64,000 nucleotides of DNA from an uncultured Spirochaetaceae bacterium (GCA_944389275.1 CALXLT010000045.1:1-64000), one strand, 5' to 3'. Numbered from the stretch's first letter, positions 7,316-16,827 are shown. A program made the numbers and translations. Notes: a model not told the origin generated them from the letters alone.

Positions 7316-8662
7316 TCAATGCACCGATTTTCTGTATATCGCAAGCGACGCGGCGGCTGTCAGGACCTCCGTTATCCAGAACGATGCCCAGACGCCATCG
7401 GGGCCAAGGCCCGCGATGAAGCATAGCAGGAACGCAAGCGGGATTATCAGGACGATATACCGCAGAAGCGATATCACAAGCGAGGGCAGGCCTTTTCCCA
7501 GTCCTTCCAAGGCGCCGGAGGCGGTGACGGAAACAGAGGACACGACGAATCCTATGCTTATTATCCTCAGCGCCCTCGCCCCCTCTGAAAGCGTGAGCGG
7601 GCTATCCGTGAAAAGCCCTATAAGGCGCTCAGGAATGGCGAGGCAGAGAAGCGTTCCGATGAGCATTATAACAGCGCACATCGCAAGCACGGCAAGGAAT
7701 ATCCCCCGTACCCTTTCCTTCTCTCCAGCCCCGTTGTTGTATCCTATCACGGGGCGCATTCCCTGCACGAAGCCGCTTGCTGGAAGATAGAGGAATGTCT
7801 GCAGCTTGTAGTATATGCCAAGGATGAGGGTATAGACCTCTGAAAACGATGAGAGCATGGCATTGAGCGATGAGATGAGCACGGACGGGAGCGCGAGATT
7901 AAGAGTCGCGGGGATTCCAACGGAATAAAGCCTTCCGGCCATGCGTAGGCCATCCTTTATCCTATCCCGTCTGATACGGACCCTCATCGGGGTTTTGAGA
8001 TACACGGCTAAATAGACAAGAAGCGAGAGAAGCTGTCCCACGCCAGTTGCCAAGGCGGCCCCGTCTATGCCCATCGCCGGGAAAGGCCCGATGCCGAATA
8101 TCATCAGCGGATCGAGTATGATATTCGAGATGCACCCCGTAAGCATCGCGGCCATCGCCACCTTCATCCGCCCGACAGCCTGGAAGATCTTCTCGAAGGC
8201 AATGCTTATGACATTCGTGATCGAGAACGCGAAGACTATCACGGAGTATCTCATGCCAGCCTCTATGATCGCTTCCGATGAGGTGAACATCCTCAGGAAA
8301 GATGGAGATACGGCTATGCAGGAGACAAGAAGCAGCAATCCATGCAGCGCGCTGAGGATAAGGCCCGCTGTCGCCGCGCCATCCGCCCTTTCCTGATCCC
8401 CCGCCCCCAGATGATAGGAGATCACCGCATTGACTCCTACACCGAAGCCGACGCCGATCGAGCTTACGAGATTCTGCAGGGGGAATACCAATGAGAGCGC
8501 TGTCATCGCGTCCTCGCTTATCATGGCGACGAAGTAGCTGTCCACTATATTGTAAAGAGAGCTCACGAGCATCGACAGCACCATGGGCAGCGACATCGAG
8601 AGGATAAGCGGGAGTATCCTCCTCTCTCTCATCGGGTCATCATAATGAGCGATCCTAGGCAT
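7316..8662 (-). CDS. MATE family multidrug/cation antiporter
   Basis: A 448-residue polytopic protein with about twelve hydrophobic segments in two similar halves, typical of MatE-domain exporters. The N-terminal segment LSMSLPMVLSMLVSSLYNIVD matches the family, and the second half has SGFVQGMRPVIGYNNGAGEK. It would expel drugs or metabolites in exchange for Na+ or H+. The ATG at 8662 is preferred: AAGGTGG lies eight bases upstream. A TTG six bases further out is too close to that site. ABC-F and DUF2264 genes follow on the same strand after 100 bp. The substrate is unknown. A second MATE gene lies at 50961. Confidence 0.85.
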   Translation of the reverse strand: MPRIAHYDDPMRERRILPLILSMSLPMVLSMLVSSLYNIVDSYFVAMISEDAMTALSLVFPLQNLVSSIGVGFGVGVNAVISYHLGAGDQERADGAATAGLILSALHGLLLLVSCIAVSPSFLRMFTSSEAIIEAGMRYSVIVFAFSITNVISIAFEKIFQAVGRMKVAMAAMLTGCISNIILDPLMIFGIGPFPAMGIDGAALATGVGQLLSLLVYLAVYLKTPMRVRIRRDRIKDGLRMAGRLYSVGIPATLNLALPSVLISSLNAMLSSFSEVYTLILGIYYKLQTFLYLPASGFVQGMRPVIGYNNGAGEKERVRGIFLAVLAMCAVIMLIGTLLCLAIPERLIGLFTDSPLTLSEGARALRIISIGFVVSSVSVTASGALEGLGKGLPSLVISLLRYIVLIIPLAFLLCFIAGLGPDGVWASFWITEVLTAAASLAIYRKSVH

Positions 8663-8785
8663 AGCCAACCACCTTTCCAGTCTTATGAAGCGGCGAAAAG
8701 ATGATTCTCATCAGGAAAAAGCACGCTTGGTTTTCAGCGGAATTATCCGGGACAAGAGGAATCCCTGTCAACACCACGCGTCCTT

Positions 8786-9685
8786 TCACTGGTATCTTCC
8801 GACAGTCTCCCTGTATGTCGCGGTTATGGCCTGGAGCACATCCTTGCGCGAGAAGTCCTTGTTGTACACGAGCCTTGTCTCGCGGGCCATGCTCAGGTTC
8901 TCTATAGGAAGAGCTATCAGGGAGCCCTTCCTCAGCTCCTTCAGGCAGGCGCTCTCTGGAAGCACCGAGATGCCGAGGTTCTTCTTCACCAGGTCCTTTA
9001 TCGTCGCGATGTTGTCCACCTCGAGGATGATGTTGTAGCTATCGGGGGAATCGTTTAGGCCACGGAGCTCCGAATCGAACTGGATGCGCGTCGCGGAGGA
9101 CGGGAGTCGGAGTATCAGCGGCTCCCGCTTCAGCTCATCGAGCGTGATCATCGCGTTATGGGCGAGATGGTTCTCCGGAGACATGACAGAGATGAGGAAA
9201 TCGGTATTGAGCACAAGGGAGCTGAAGGCCTCCGGGCAGCCTGTGCCCTCGACTATCGCGAGGTCAAGCTCATAGTTTTCAAGCATTTTATAAAGATTAT
9301 TTATGGTATCAGTAAATACCATAATGCTTAGCCCATCTATCGCGCTGCTGCACCTTGCCAGGGCCTCGGTCGTGAGATTGCTCTCCGCGGTATGGGTTAT
9401 GCCTACCCAGAACTTCGTCGGCAGCTCCTCTATGTCCGTAAGCTCCTTGCGCAGCTTGTTGTACAGGACATTCATCCTCTTAGCGCATCTGACGGCGGCT
9501 TCTCCCTCAGGAGTGAGCTCTAGACCGCTTTTCTTCCTTATAAACAGCGTGACGCCAAGCTCCTCCTCAAGCTGGCTGATGTGATGGCTCACTGCCGGCT
9601 GGGTAAGCGACAGCCTGTCCGCCGCCTTCGTGAAGTTCCTCTCTTCCGCGACCGCTATAAGCGTTTTTGTCCTTGTACTGATCAT
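8786..9685 (-). CDS. LysR family transcriptional regulator
   Basis: The 299-residue protein has an N-terminal LysR winged helix (ERNFTKAADRLSLTQPAVSH at about 14-33) and a LysR substrate-binding domain from about residue 90. The start ATG at 9683-9685 has GAGGTG upstream. It is divergent from the antiporter-MgtC-EFR1 operon, with 111 bp between start codons and a clear AT-rich dyad in that gap. By the usual logic of the family it regulates that operon and itself. The inducer cannot be predicted. Confidence 0.88.
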   Translation of the reverse strand: MISTRTKTLIAVAEERNFTKAADRLSLTQPAVSHHISQLEEELGVTLFIRKKSGLELTPEGEAAVRCAKRMNVLYNKLRKELTDIEELPTKFWVGITHTAESNLTTEALARCSSAIDGLSIMVFTDTINNLYKMLENYELDLAIVEGTGCPEAFSSLVLNTDFLISVMSPENHLAHNAMITLDELKREPLILRLPSSATRIQFDSELRGLNDSPDSYNIILEVDNIATIKDLVKKNLGISVLPESACLKELRKGSLIALPIENLSMARETRLVYNKDFSRKDVLQAITATYRETVGRYQ

Positions 9686-9706
9686 GGCGCACCTCTTTCA
9701 TAATAT

Positions 9707-9734
9707 TTATTTATGAAAATAGAAAAATAAATAA
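9707..9734. promoter_or_regulatory. Candidate LysR operator (dyad) between regulator and antiporter operon
   Basis: Perfect inverted arms TTATTTAT (9707-9714) and ATAAATAA (9727-9734) are separated by 12 bp, in the divergent gap just upstream of the LysR start. Spacing and position suit a LysR recognition site. The sequence is AT-rich, so some chance symmetry is possible. Confidence 0.5.
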
Positions 9735-9796
9735 TTTTACTTTATGTGAGCATGAGTATACCATGCATTCAATCATATCGGAAGAGAGGTATTGAG

Positions 9797-11224
9797 ATGA
9801 ACCAGATCATAAGGAATGCGATGCTCTCTAATCAGATAGCGACAGTCATCATATCCATAGCGCTGATGCTCTTTTTGGGCTTTGCCGCGACGCGCGTCAC
9901 GAAGCGCCTGAGGCTTCCCAATGTAACGGCGTACATCATAACAGGCATACTGATGGGACCGTACTTCGCAGACCTCATACCAGAGCCAGTGATAAGCAAC
10001 ATGGGCTTTCTTTCCGACATAGCCCTCGCGTTCATCGCGTTCAGCACCGGGGAGTTCTTCAGGCTGCCTGTGCTGAGGCGCAACGGGATGAAGGTCGTGG
10101 TTCTCACCATCGCGGAGGCCGTGATGGCATCGGTCGCGGTCTTCATCACCACTTATTGCATACTCGGCGTGGATCTGGCTTTCTCCATCGTGCTTGCGGC
10201 CCTCGCATCGGCGACCGCCCCCGCGTCAACCATGATGACGATAAGGCAGACAGGAGCACGCGGAGACTTCGTCGACACGCTGCTCCAGGTGGTCGCGCTT
10301 GACGATGCCGTGGGGCTTGTGGAGTACAGCATAGCTATATCGCTGGCAGTGGCGCTTGGCACAGGCATGGCGGTAGACGCGGGAAGCATAGTGCTGCCGA
10401 TCGTGGTGAACTGCGGAGTGTTCCTGCTAGGAAGCGCATTCGGGGTGCTGCTAAGGCTGTTTTTAGGCAGGAAACATTCCGATGACAACCGCCTTATAAT
10501 CACGGTATCCCTGATATTCGCGTTCTGCGGCGTATGCTCGGTGCTGGATGTCTCCCCTCTCCTTGGATGCATGGCCATGGGGACGATCTACATAAACCTT
10601 ACCGATGACAGCAAGCTCTTCATGCAGCTCGGATACTTCACTCCCCCGATTCTCCAGCTCTTCTTCATCCGCTCAGGCCTGGCCTTCAGGCTCGACATGC
10701 TCACCGGCCAGGCCTCGGCCCTTGGAAGCGTTCCGCTTGCAGCCATAGGGGTGCTGTATTTCCTATCAAGGATCATCGGGAAGTATGCCGGATCATTCGC
10801 TGGAGCCGCGGCGACGGGAAGGAGCAAGGAGATACGCAACTACCTGGGCCTGGCCCTGATCCCGCAGGCCGGTGTCGCGATAGGCCTTGCAGCGCTGGGC
10901 GCGAGGACGCTCGGAGGTGAAGCTGGAGCGGCGCTTGAGACCGTGATACTCGCGTCAAGCGTGCTGTACGAGCTTCTCGGGCCGGGATGCGCGAAGCTCT
11001 CGCTCTACCTATCGCACTCATATCCGACGAAGCTTGAGGAGATCGTGCCTGATGAGGCGATAGAGGAAGAGGCGGAGGATGCTGTCGAGATCCTCATCCA
11101 GAGGATCCAGGCGATACAGAAGGATCTTGCAGCGCAATCGATCCCCGCGGAGGAAGAGGCATTCCAGGAAGCTGCTGAGGCGCAGCTTGCCGCCGTGATA
11201 TCAATGAAAGGAAGGAGGAACTGA
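9797..11224 (+). CDS. CPA2-type cation/proton antiporter (Na+(K+)/H+ exchanger)
   Basis: A 475-residue membrane protein with about 12-13 hydrophobic segments of the Na_H_Exchanger family. It has the characteristic NVTAYIITGILMGPYFADL start, a conserved TAPASTMMTIRQ segment, and the LDDAVGLVEYSIAISL helix with the paired ion-binding acidic residue. A short cytoplasmic acidic tail follows, without a full TrkA domain. It would exchange Na+ or K+ for protons at the inner membrane. The ATG at 9797 follows GAGAGG; an earlier in-frame start near 9746 lacks a ribosome site. The MgtC-like gene begins 2 bp after its stop, so the two are co-transcribed, probably under the divergent LysR regulator. Confidence 0.85.
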   Translation: MNQIIRNAMLSNQIATVIISIALMLFLGFAATRVTKRLRLPNVTAYIITGILMGPYFADLIPEPVISNMGFLSDIALAFIAFSTGEFFRLPVLRRNGMKVVVLTIAEAVMASVAVFITTYCILGVDLAFSIVLAALASATAPASTMMTIRQTGARGDFVDTLLQVVALDDAVGLVEYSIAISLAVALGTGMAVDAGSIVLPIVVNCGVFLLGSAFGVLLRLFLGRKHSDDNRLIITVSLIFAFCGVCSVLDVSPLLGCMAMGTIYINLTDDSKLFMQLGYFTPPILQLFFIRSGLAFRLDMLTGQASALGSVPLAAIGVLYFLSRIIGKYAGSFAGAAATGRSKEIRNYLGLALIPQAGVAIGLAALGARTLGGEAGAALETVILASSVLYELLGPGCAKLSLYLSHSYPTKLEEIVPDEAIEEEAEDAVEILIQRIQAIQKDLAAQSIPAEEEAFQEAAEAQLAAVISMKGRRN

Positions 11225-11226
11225 CA

Positions 11227-11928
11227 ATGGCTGGATTCCTGAATCCGTACACGATCGAGATGAACACGCTTTCCGTGGTGTTCCGCATACTCCTATCCGC
11301 CGTTCTTGCCTCGATAGCAGGCTATGAGAGGTCAAGCAAGAGGCACTCTGCGGGAATGCGCACGTTCATCGCCATAGCCATCGCATCGACATCAGCCGCG
11401 ATCGTGGAGGAGTATCTGATGGGAATGGGCTATCCATCGTCATGGATAGTGCCTGCCGTGATCATCAGCGTCGCCGTCATCTCCTGCCCCTCGATCTTCT
11501 ACAGCTCCAAAGGCCAGATAAGGGGCCTTACCACATCCGCTGGGCTCTGGGCCTGCAGCATCATAGGCATAGCGATAGGCATGGGCATGTACATCCTCGC
11601 CACCGCTGCGTTCGCGGTCCTCATATGCACGCTCTCGCTGCTCTCATCCCTTGAGGAGTGCCTCCGCGACAGGTCGAACCACCTGGAGGTGCATCTGGAG
11701 CTCAAGAGCAGGAATGACCTGCCGAAATTCATGGAGACGATACGGCGGCTTGGGATGCGCATCGATGACATAGAGCTCAATCCCGCCTATCTGAGCTCAG
11801 GGCTGAGCGTATATACGGTGGCATTCACTATCAGATGCAAGGAGCTGAGGAAATACAAGAAGCACAGCGGGATAATCGAGGCGCTTGGATCGCTGGACTA
11901 CATAGTGCATATCGAGGAGATCACCTGA
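11227..11928 (+). CDS. MgtC/SapB family membrane protein
   Basis: The 233-residue protein has the MgtC signature near the N terminus (SAVLASIAGYERSSKRHSAG and MRTFIAIAIAST), about five membrane segments in the first 135 residues, and a C-terminal ACT-like soluble domain. MgtC proteins modulate membrane energetics or Mg2+ homeostasis rather than simply transporting Mg2+. AGGAGG lies upstream of the ATG. It is tightly linked (2 bp) to the antiporter, supporting a shared role in ion or pH homeostasis. Confidence 0.85.
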   Translation: MAGFLNPYTIEMNTLSVVFRILLSAVLASIAGYERSSKRHSAGMRTFIAIAIASTSAAIVEEYLMGMGYPSSWIVPAVIISVAVISCPSIFYSSKGQIRGLTTSAGLWACSIIGIAIGMGMYILATAAFAVLICTLSLLSSLEECLRDRSNHLEVHLELKSRNDLPKFMETIRRLGMRIDDIELNPAYLSSGLSVYTVAFTIRCKELRKYKKHSGIIEALGSLDYIVHIEEIT

Positions 11929-11973
11929 GCCTTGTTAACAAGCGCCTCCAGATGATGTATTGTCCCATTAGGT

Positions 11974-12810
11974 ATGAGGATAGGGATCTTCGTCTTCTCA
12001 GGGACAGGCAATACAAGGCACGTATGCTCAGCGATCAAGGAACATCTTGCCTCGGCAGGGCATGAGGTGAGTCTCTCTACCATGTGCGACGCGGGGAAAG
12101 CCGCGGGATTCGACTGCATCATCATCGGCTATCCCGTGCACGCGTTCAACGCGCCGCGCCCCGTGATCTCATTCATGAAGAAGCTTCCCAATGGAGACGG
12201 CAAGCCGATATTCATGATACAGACATCCGGCGAGGCGCTGCATATGAACGCGGCAGCTTCACTCAGGCCGATGCAGATAGCAAGGAGAAAAGGCTACCGC
12301 GCGCTAGGAGCGTTCTCATATGTGATGCCGTACAACATCATATTCCGCCACTCGGAGGAAATGGCTGCGCGCATGCTTGAGACAGCCAAGCGCCGTGCCC
12401 CGCATGACGCGGCCGCGATAGCAAGACTCGAGAGGATTCCCGTGGACGCGAACCTCCTGGACAGGGCGGTATCGCTTATCCTGAGGATAGAGCACCCCGC
12501 GATGCCGATCATCGGACAGCATTTCCGGACAACCGATTCATGCATCGGCTGCGGCAGATGCGCCCTCAATTGCCCGCAGGGAAATATAATGATGGCTGAG
12601 AGCAGGCCTGTCTTCGGCCATTCATGCTCAGGGTGCATGGGCTGCGCCTTCACCTGCCCTGAAGACGCGATAAGGATCTCCATACTCGATGGCTGGAGAG
12701 TAAATGGCCCATATGGATGGGATGGGGAGGCGGCGACAGATGACGAGGTCTGCTCCTATTGCCGCAGATCCTATCTGCGCTATTTCCACAAATACGAAGA
12801 TAATCAATAA
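11974..12810 (+). CDS. EFR1-type flavodoxin/ferredoxin fusion protein
   Basis: The 278-residue protein has an N-terminal flavodoxin domain with FMN loop FSGTGNTRHVCSAI. It ends with two four-cysteine clusters, CIGCGRCALNCPQGN and CSGCMGCAFTCPEDAI, each binding a [4Fe-4S] centre. This is the EFR1 architecture, common in anaerobes, where it probably moves low-potential electrons between ferredoxin and unidentified partners in the cytoplasm. The start ATG at 11974 lies 45 bp after the MgtC-like gene, so it may share its transcript. The physiological partner is unknown. The four extra cysteines near the C terminus (including CSYC) may bind metal. Confidence 0.85.
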   Translation: MRIGIFVFSGTGNTRHVCSAIKEHLASAGHEVSLSTMCDAGKAAGFDCIIIGYPVHAFNAPRPVISFMKKLPNGDGKPIFMIQTSGEALHMNAAASLRPMQIARRKGYRALGAFSYVMPYNIIFRHSEEMAARMLETAKRRAPHDAAAIARLERIPVDANLLDRAVSLILRIEHPAMPIIGQHFRTTDSCIGCGRCALNCPQGNIMMAESRPVFGHSCSGCMGCAFTCPEDAIRISILDGWRVNGPYGWDGEAATDDEVCSYCRRSYLRYFHKYEDNQ

Positions 12811-12893
12811 TACCTAATAAGGAATATATATTCCTGTATTTAATTTCAAAATGGCAAGAGATAAGAGGAGGGAGCCCCTCCGCTATTTCCTGC

Positions 12894-13397
12894 CTACATA
12901 TAGCTCACGGTCTCTTCAAGCGCCTTCCTTTTCTTTGCAGCATCCTTATCTCCTGCGGCATACCCAAGGTCAAGGAACATCAGGACCTCCTCGTTTTCAG
13001 GAAGCCCCAGCTCCTTCCTCGCCTCCTCCGGGTCGAGGAAATTTATCCAGCAGCTATCAACGCCGAGATCGGCGGCGGCGAGCATCATATGCGTCGCGAC
13101 TATCGTGGCGTCCTCGATGCCGGAATCCCTTTTGCCGCCTGGATATGTAAACACATTCCTCCTGTCAAAGGCGACAGCGATGACAGTCGGCGCGCCGTAG
13201 CGGCATGGAGTGAGCTTATCTATCCTGCCAAGGCCCTCCTCCGACTGTATCACATACACGCGCTGCTCCTGCAGGTTCTTCGCGGTAGGAGCAAGACGCC
13301 CGGCCTCAAGGATCGCGGTGAGCGTCTCTCTGCTCAACTGCCGAGGGGAGAACGCCCTGCACGAATGCCTTCTTCCAGCAAGTTCCAGAAAATCCAT
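12894..13397 (-). CDS. Nitroreductase family protein
   Basis: A 167-residue FMN-dependent nitroreductase-fold protein. It shows RHSCRAFSPRQLSRETLTAI at the N terminus, PTAKNLQEQ for FMN binding, and a C-terminal GLPENEEVLMFLDLGYAA. It is short for the family and resembles the compact nitroreductase/dehydropropionate-reductase-like group. The substrate is unknown. It lies 17 bp downstream of the metallo-hydrolase gene on the same strand, so the two are likely one operon. It converges on the EFR1 gene. The 83-bp gap holds a perfect AT-rich palindrome (12820-12835) and a small GC-rich hairpin (12867-12881). Confidence 0.82.
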   Translation of the reverse strand: MDFLELAGRRHSCRAFSPRQLSRETLTAILEAGRLAPTAKNLQEQRVYVIQSEEGLGRIDKLTPCRYGAPTVIAVAFDRRNVFTYPGGKRDSGIEDATIVATHMMLAAADLGVDSCWINFLDPEEARKELGLPENEEVLMFLDLGYAAGDKDAAKKRKALEETVSYM

Positions 13398-13414
13398 ATT
13401 GCCTCCTTATGAAA

Positions 13415-14293
13415 TCATCTTCTTTCCCAGAGAAGCATCCCGCTATCGAAAGATACCGAAAGGCTGCCGCTGTCGTGAAGCCATGACAGGTATGAGCGGA
13501 TCGTGCTGCCGACAAGGGCATATTGCTGGAAATCCATCCTGAGGCCATATGCCCTGAAGAGCTTCTGGATTATCGTCTCCGTAGAAGAGGGCTCCGAGCA
13601 TATGGAGAGGACGCGATCCGCGACCTCATGGACCTTGCCTATATTGTATGCGGCAAGCCCGGATACATCCTCCGCAGCCTCGGCGTGGGCTGGCACGAAT
13701 AGCCTCGCCTCAAGCTTACCGACCATCTCAAGCGTGCCCAGATAGGAGGCCACGTCATATATGAACGGGATTCCGTACTTATCCAGCGTCGCCTTGCTCG
13801 AAAGGCAGTCCGCGAGGTACACGACGTCGTCAGGGGTGCGGAACCCAACCATATCGAAGAAGTGCCCGGGAAGAGGGATGATAGAGAATCCATCGGGAAG
13901 CGCATCCTCGCAAAGCGGTTCGGCGTCGCTTTCTGACGCGAGGAGGAACTTGTGGCATAGCTCCTTCGGAGGATAGCCCCCGAAAAGGAAGGAAGGCTCA
14001 AGGATCGGATGGCGCGTGAAGCAGCACTCGATCCCCGGGGCGTATATCCTGCATCCCGTCTGGCGAGCTAGATAGCTGTTGCCTCCGATGTGGTCCGCGT
14101 TGGAATGTGTGTTGTATATCGCGCAGAGCTTCCAGCCGTTCCCGTCAAGGATCTGGCGTATGCGGCGTCCCGCGTCCTTGTCGCTTCCGCTGTCTATGAG
14201 GCAGGCAGAGCCATCAGAGAGCTTCACGAGCCCGGCCTTCGCGGGGCTCTCGATGTAGTAGCTGCTTCCCGCAGCGTGGATCAGTTCGAACAT
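13415..14293 (-). CDS. Metallo-beta-lactamase fold hydrolase
   Basis: The 292-residue protein has the metal-binding signature NTHSNADHIGG (family HxHxDH with the first His replaced within THSNADH), a downstream PLPGHFFDMVGF, the acidic ligand in VVYLADCL, and FVPAHAEA. It resembles glyoxalase II-like or other MBL enzymes; the substrate is unknown. A C-terminal ~70-residue helical extension is present. I place the start at the ATG at 14293, although its ribosome site is poor. A TTG at 14341 would add 16 residues but would overlap the lon promoter region. The nitroreductase gene follows on the same strand. Confidence 0.75.
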   Translation of the reverse strand: MFELIHAAGSSYYIESPAKAGLVKLSDGSACLIDSGSDKDAGRRIRQILDGNGWKLCAIYNTHSNADHIGGNSYLARQTGCRIYAPGIECCFTRHPILEPSFLFGGYPPKELCHKFLLASESDAEPLCEDALPDGFSIIPLPGHFFDMVGFRTPDDVVYLADCLSSKATLDKYGIPFIYDVASYLGTLEMVGKLEARLFVPAHAEAAEDVSGLAAYNIGKVHEVADRVLSICSEPSSTETIIQKLFRAYGLRMDFQQYALVGSTIRSYLSWLHDSGSLSVSFDSGMLLWERR

Positions 14294-14322
14294 ATCCTGA
14301 ATACTACTACAGCAAATCCCGA

Positions 14323-14351
14323 TTGTCTTGAGTTGATTCAATTGTTATCTT
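14323..14351 (+). promoter_or_regulatory. Predicted lon promoter
   Basis: TTGTCT (14323-14328) and TATCTT (14346-14351) are separated by 17 bp. The predicted start near 14358 would leave only about four bases before the lon ATG at 14362, so the message would be almost leaderless. No strong ribosome site is seen before that ATG, which fits. Confidence 0.45.
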
Positions 14352-14361
14352 TGTAAAAGAT

Positions 14362-16827
14362 ATGAACGAAAAAGACACAGCAAGGACGGAGGAGACGCTT
14401 CCCAGGAGGGCAATAGTCCTGCCTCTTCTTGAGCGTCCGCTCTTTCCCGAGACATTCACCACGCTTATGATCGGGCGCCCATCGGACGTCCAGGTCATAT
14501 CGAAGGCCATAGATAGCGACGGATACTTCGTGGCGCTGATGCAAGATGAGAACTCCGGCTATAAGAACGTCGGAACGCTTGCGCGCGCTTCCCGGTTCAT
14601 CCGCCTTCCAAACAACTGCCTGCACGTCTTCATCTCCACGATAGAGAGGGTCAAGGTCGCGAAGTTCTCCACGGAGGGGCCATTCGTATACGCGGACTTC
14701 TCGTCCCTGCCCGATGAGGCTGCGAGGGAGAAGGCGACAGCGTCCTATGTCAGGATACTCCGCGACACGATAACAGGACTTGTGCAGACGACGAACATGT
14801 TCTCGTTCGCGGCGGAGGTCAATATATCCAACATCGACGACCCCGCGCTGCTCTCGTTCTACGCGGCCTCCGCTATCAACGCGCCAGGAGCCTTCCTCCA
14901 GGATGTGCTCGAGACCCGTTCCCCGAGGCAGAGGATAGAGAAGCTCCTGTCGTTCATCGCGACAGAAAAGGAGATCCTCGACAAGGAGAACGCGATAAAG
15001 CAGGACATCTACCAGAGGATAAAGGACCGCAACCGCGAGCAGATCCTGCGCGAGCAGATAAAGGCGCTCAACTCGGAGCTATCGGAGATAACCGGCAAAC
15101 CGGGCCCAAGGGGCGCCAAGGGCAAGGATGAGGACCTATATACGAAGGCCGCCAACACGAAGCTTCCCGATGAGTTCCGCGCCGTAGTGGACAAGGAGCT
15201 GGACAAGCTTTCCGGGCTTGAGACGATGAATCCTGAGTACGCGATGACGAAGCTGTATATCGAGACGCTGATATCGCTTCCGTTCGCTTTCGAGGACAAG
15301 GCCCCGGACTACTCAATCAGCAAGGTGCGCCATATCCTCGAGAAGGACCATTATGGCATGAAGGAGGTCAAGGAGAGGATCCTCGAGTTCCTGGCATCCA
15401 GGCTCAAGGCGGGAAACGGCAAGGGCGCGATAATCTGCCTGGCAGGGCCTCCGGGAGTCGGGAAGACATCTGTCGGCTACTCCATCGCAAGGGCGCTGGG
15501 CAAGAAGTTCTTCCGCTTCAGCGTTGGCGGCATGAGGGACGAGGCCGAGATAAAGGGCCACAGGCGCACATATGTCGGCGCTATGCCAGGAAAGATCATC
15601 CAGGCCATGAAGAACGTCGGCGTGCCTGATCCCGTTATCCTCATAGACGAGATAGACAAGATGGGGGAATCATTCCAGGGCGATCCCGCGTCGGCGCTGC
15701 TTGAGGTGCTTGATCCCGAGCAGAACACAGGATTCCAGGATCTCTATGTGGATATCCCATATGACCTGTCGAGGGTGCTCTTCATAGTCACGGCGAACGA
15801 CACGTCAAGGATCCCTGAGCCGCTGTTTGACAGGATGGAGGTCATAGAGCTCTCCGGATACACCCCGGAGGAGAAGCTCCATATCGGAAAGGAATACCTC
15901 GTGCCGCGCCTCCTGCAGAAGAACGGGCTGACGAGAAAGGAGATCCGCTTCGACAACAACGCGCTCTCCCTGATCGCAACGGAGTACGCGCGTGAAGCCG
16001 GAGTCAGGCACTACGAGAAGAGCCTGGACAAGATAATGCGCAAGGCTGCCCTGCAGATACTCTCTGACGAGAGCACGCATCTGCCGATCGCGATAAAAGG
16101 CAACACGGTGGAGAAGTACCTCGGAAAGCCGATCTTCCCGGCTGACGAGATCGTGAAGGCAGACAAGATCGGAACCGCGATCGGGCTTGCATGGACAAGC
16201 ATGGGCGGCGACGTGCTGCTCATCGAAGCCGAGTCCTTGCCGATGAAGGGAGACCTGAAGGTCACGGGGCAGCTTGGATCAGTGATGCAGGAATCGGTCT
16301 CGATAGCATGGTCCTCGCTGAAGAAGGAAGCATATCTCAGAGGACTTGACCTCTCCTTCTTCGAGGATACGACTGTTCATCTCCACATCCCGGAGGGTGC
16401 CGTGCCTAAGGATGGCCCAAGCGCAGGCATAACGCTCTTCACCGCGCTCTGGTCGATGTACAGGGAGGAGACCATCAAGCCAGACCTTGCCATGACCGGC
16501 GAGCTCACGCTCACGGGCAAGGTCATGCCGATCGGAGGGCTGAAGGAGAAGATCCTCGCGGCAAGGCGCAACCTGATCAAGGAGATCATCATCCCTCAGC
16601 ACAACATGAAGGATCTCGAGAAGCTTGACGCGGAGGTGAAGGGAGACGTGGTATTCCACCCGGTCTCAGACATCTCCGAGGTCATCTCCATAGCGTTCCC
16701 CGATGAAGGCTCCAAGAGGCTTGAACGCTCTATCCTCCGCACGCTGGAGGAAGAGAGGCGCAGAAGGGAGGAGAAGCTCCGCGAGGAAGGTGCGGCGAAG
16801 GAAAGCAAGGTGATGCTATGGCAATAG
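14362..16827 (+). CDS. lon: Lon ATP-dependent protease
   Basis: An 821-residue endopeptidase La with the full Lon layout. The N-terminal substrate-binding domain covers about 1-210, with a coiled coil to about 320. The AAA+ module has Walker A GPPGVGKTS (about 360) and Walker B VILIDEIDK. The C-terminal protease has catalytic Ser687 in PKDGPSAG and a Lys in GGLKEK (about 728-730). It degrades misfolded and regulatory proteins in the cytoplasm. The C-terminal tail is longer and more charged than usual. Its stop overlaps the start of the U32 peptidase gene by 10 bp, so it heads a four-gene operon. No CIRCE-type heat-shock element was seen upstream. Confidence 0.97.
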   Translation: MNEKDTARTEETLPRRAIVLPLLERPLFPETFTTLMIGRPSDVQVISKAIDSDGYFVALMQDENSGYKNVGTLARASRFIRLPNNCLHVFISTIERVKVAKFSTEGPFVYADFSSLPDEAAREKATASYVRILRDTITGLVQTTNMFSFAAEVNISNIDDPALLSFYAASAINAPGAFLQDVLETRSPRQRIEKLLSFIATEKEILDKENAIKQDIYQRIKDRNREQILREQIKALNSELSEITGKPGPRGAKGKDEDLYTKAANTKLPDEFRAVVDKELDKLSGLETMNPEYAMTKLYIETLISLPFAFEDKAPDYSISKVRHILEKDHYGMKEVKERILEFLASRLKAGNGKGAIICLAGPPGVGKTSVGYSIARALGKKFFRFSVGGMRDEAEIKGHRRTYVGAMPGKIIQAMKNVGVPDPVILIDEIDKMGESFQGDPASALLEVLDPEQNTGFQDLYVDIPYDLSRVLFIVTANDTSRIPEPLFDRMEVIELSGYTPEEKLHIGKEYLVPRLLQKNGLTRKEIRFDNNALSLIATEYAREAGVRHYEKSLDKIMRKAALQILSDESTHLPIAIKGNTVEKYLGKPIFPADEIVKADKIGTAIGLAWTSMGGDVLLIEAESLPMKGDLKVTGQLGSVMQESVSIAWSSLKKEAYLRGLDLSFFEDTTVHLHIPEGAVPKDGPSAGITLFTALWSMYREETIKPDLAMTGELTLTGKVMPIGGLKEKILAARRNLIKEIIIPQHNMKDLEKLDAEVKGDVVFHPVSDISEVISIAFPDEGSKRLERSILRTLEEERRRREEKLREEGAAKESKVMLWQ

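Noticed and set aside
12820..12835. Perfect AT-rich 16-bp palindrome AGGAATATATATTCCT in a convergent gap.
   Set aside because: It lies between gene ends, where no promoter is expected, and AT-rich palindromes arise often by chance.
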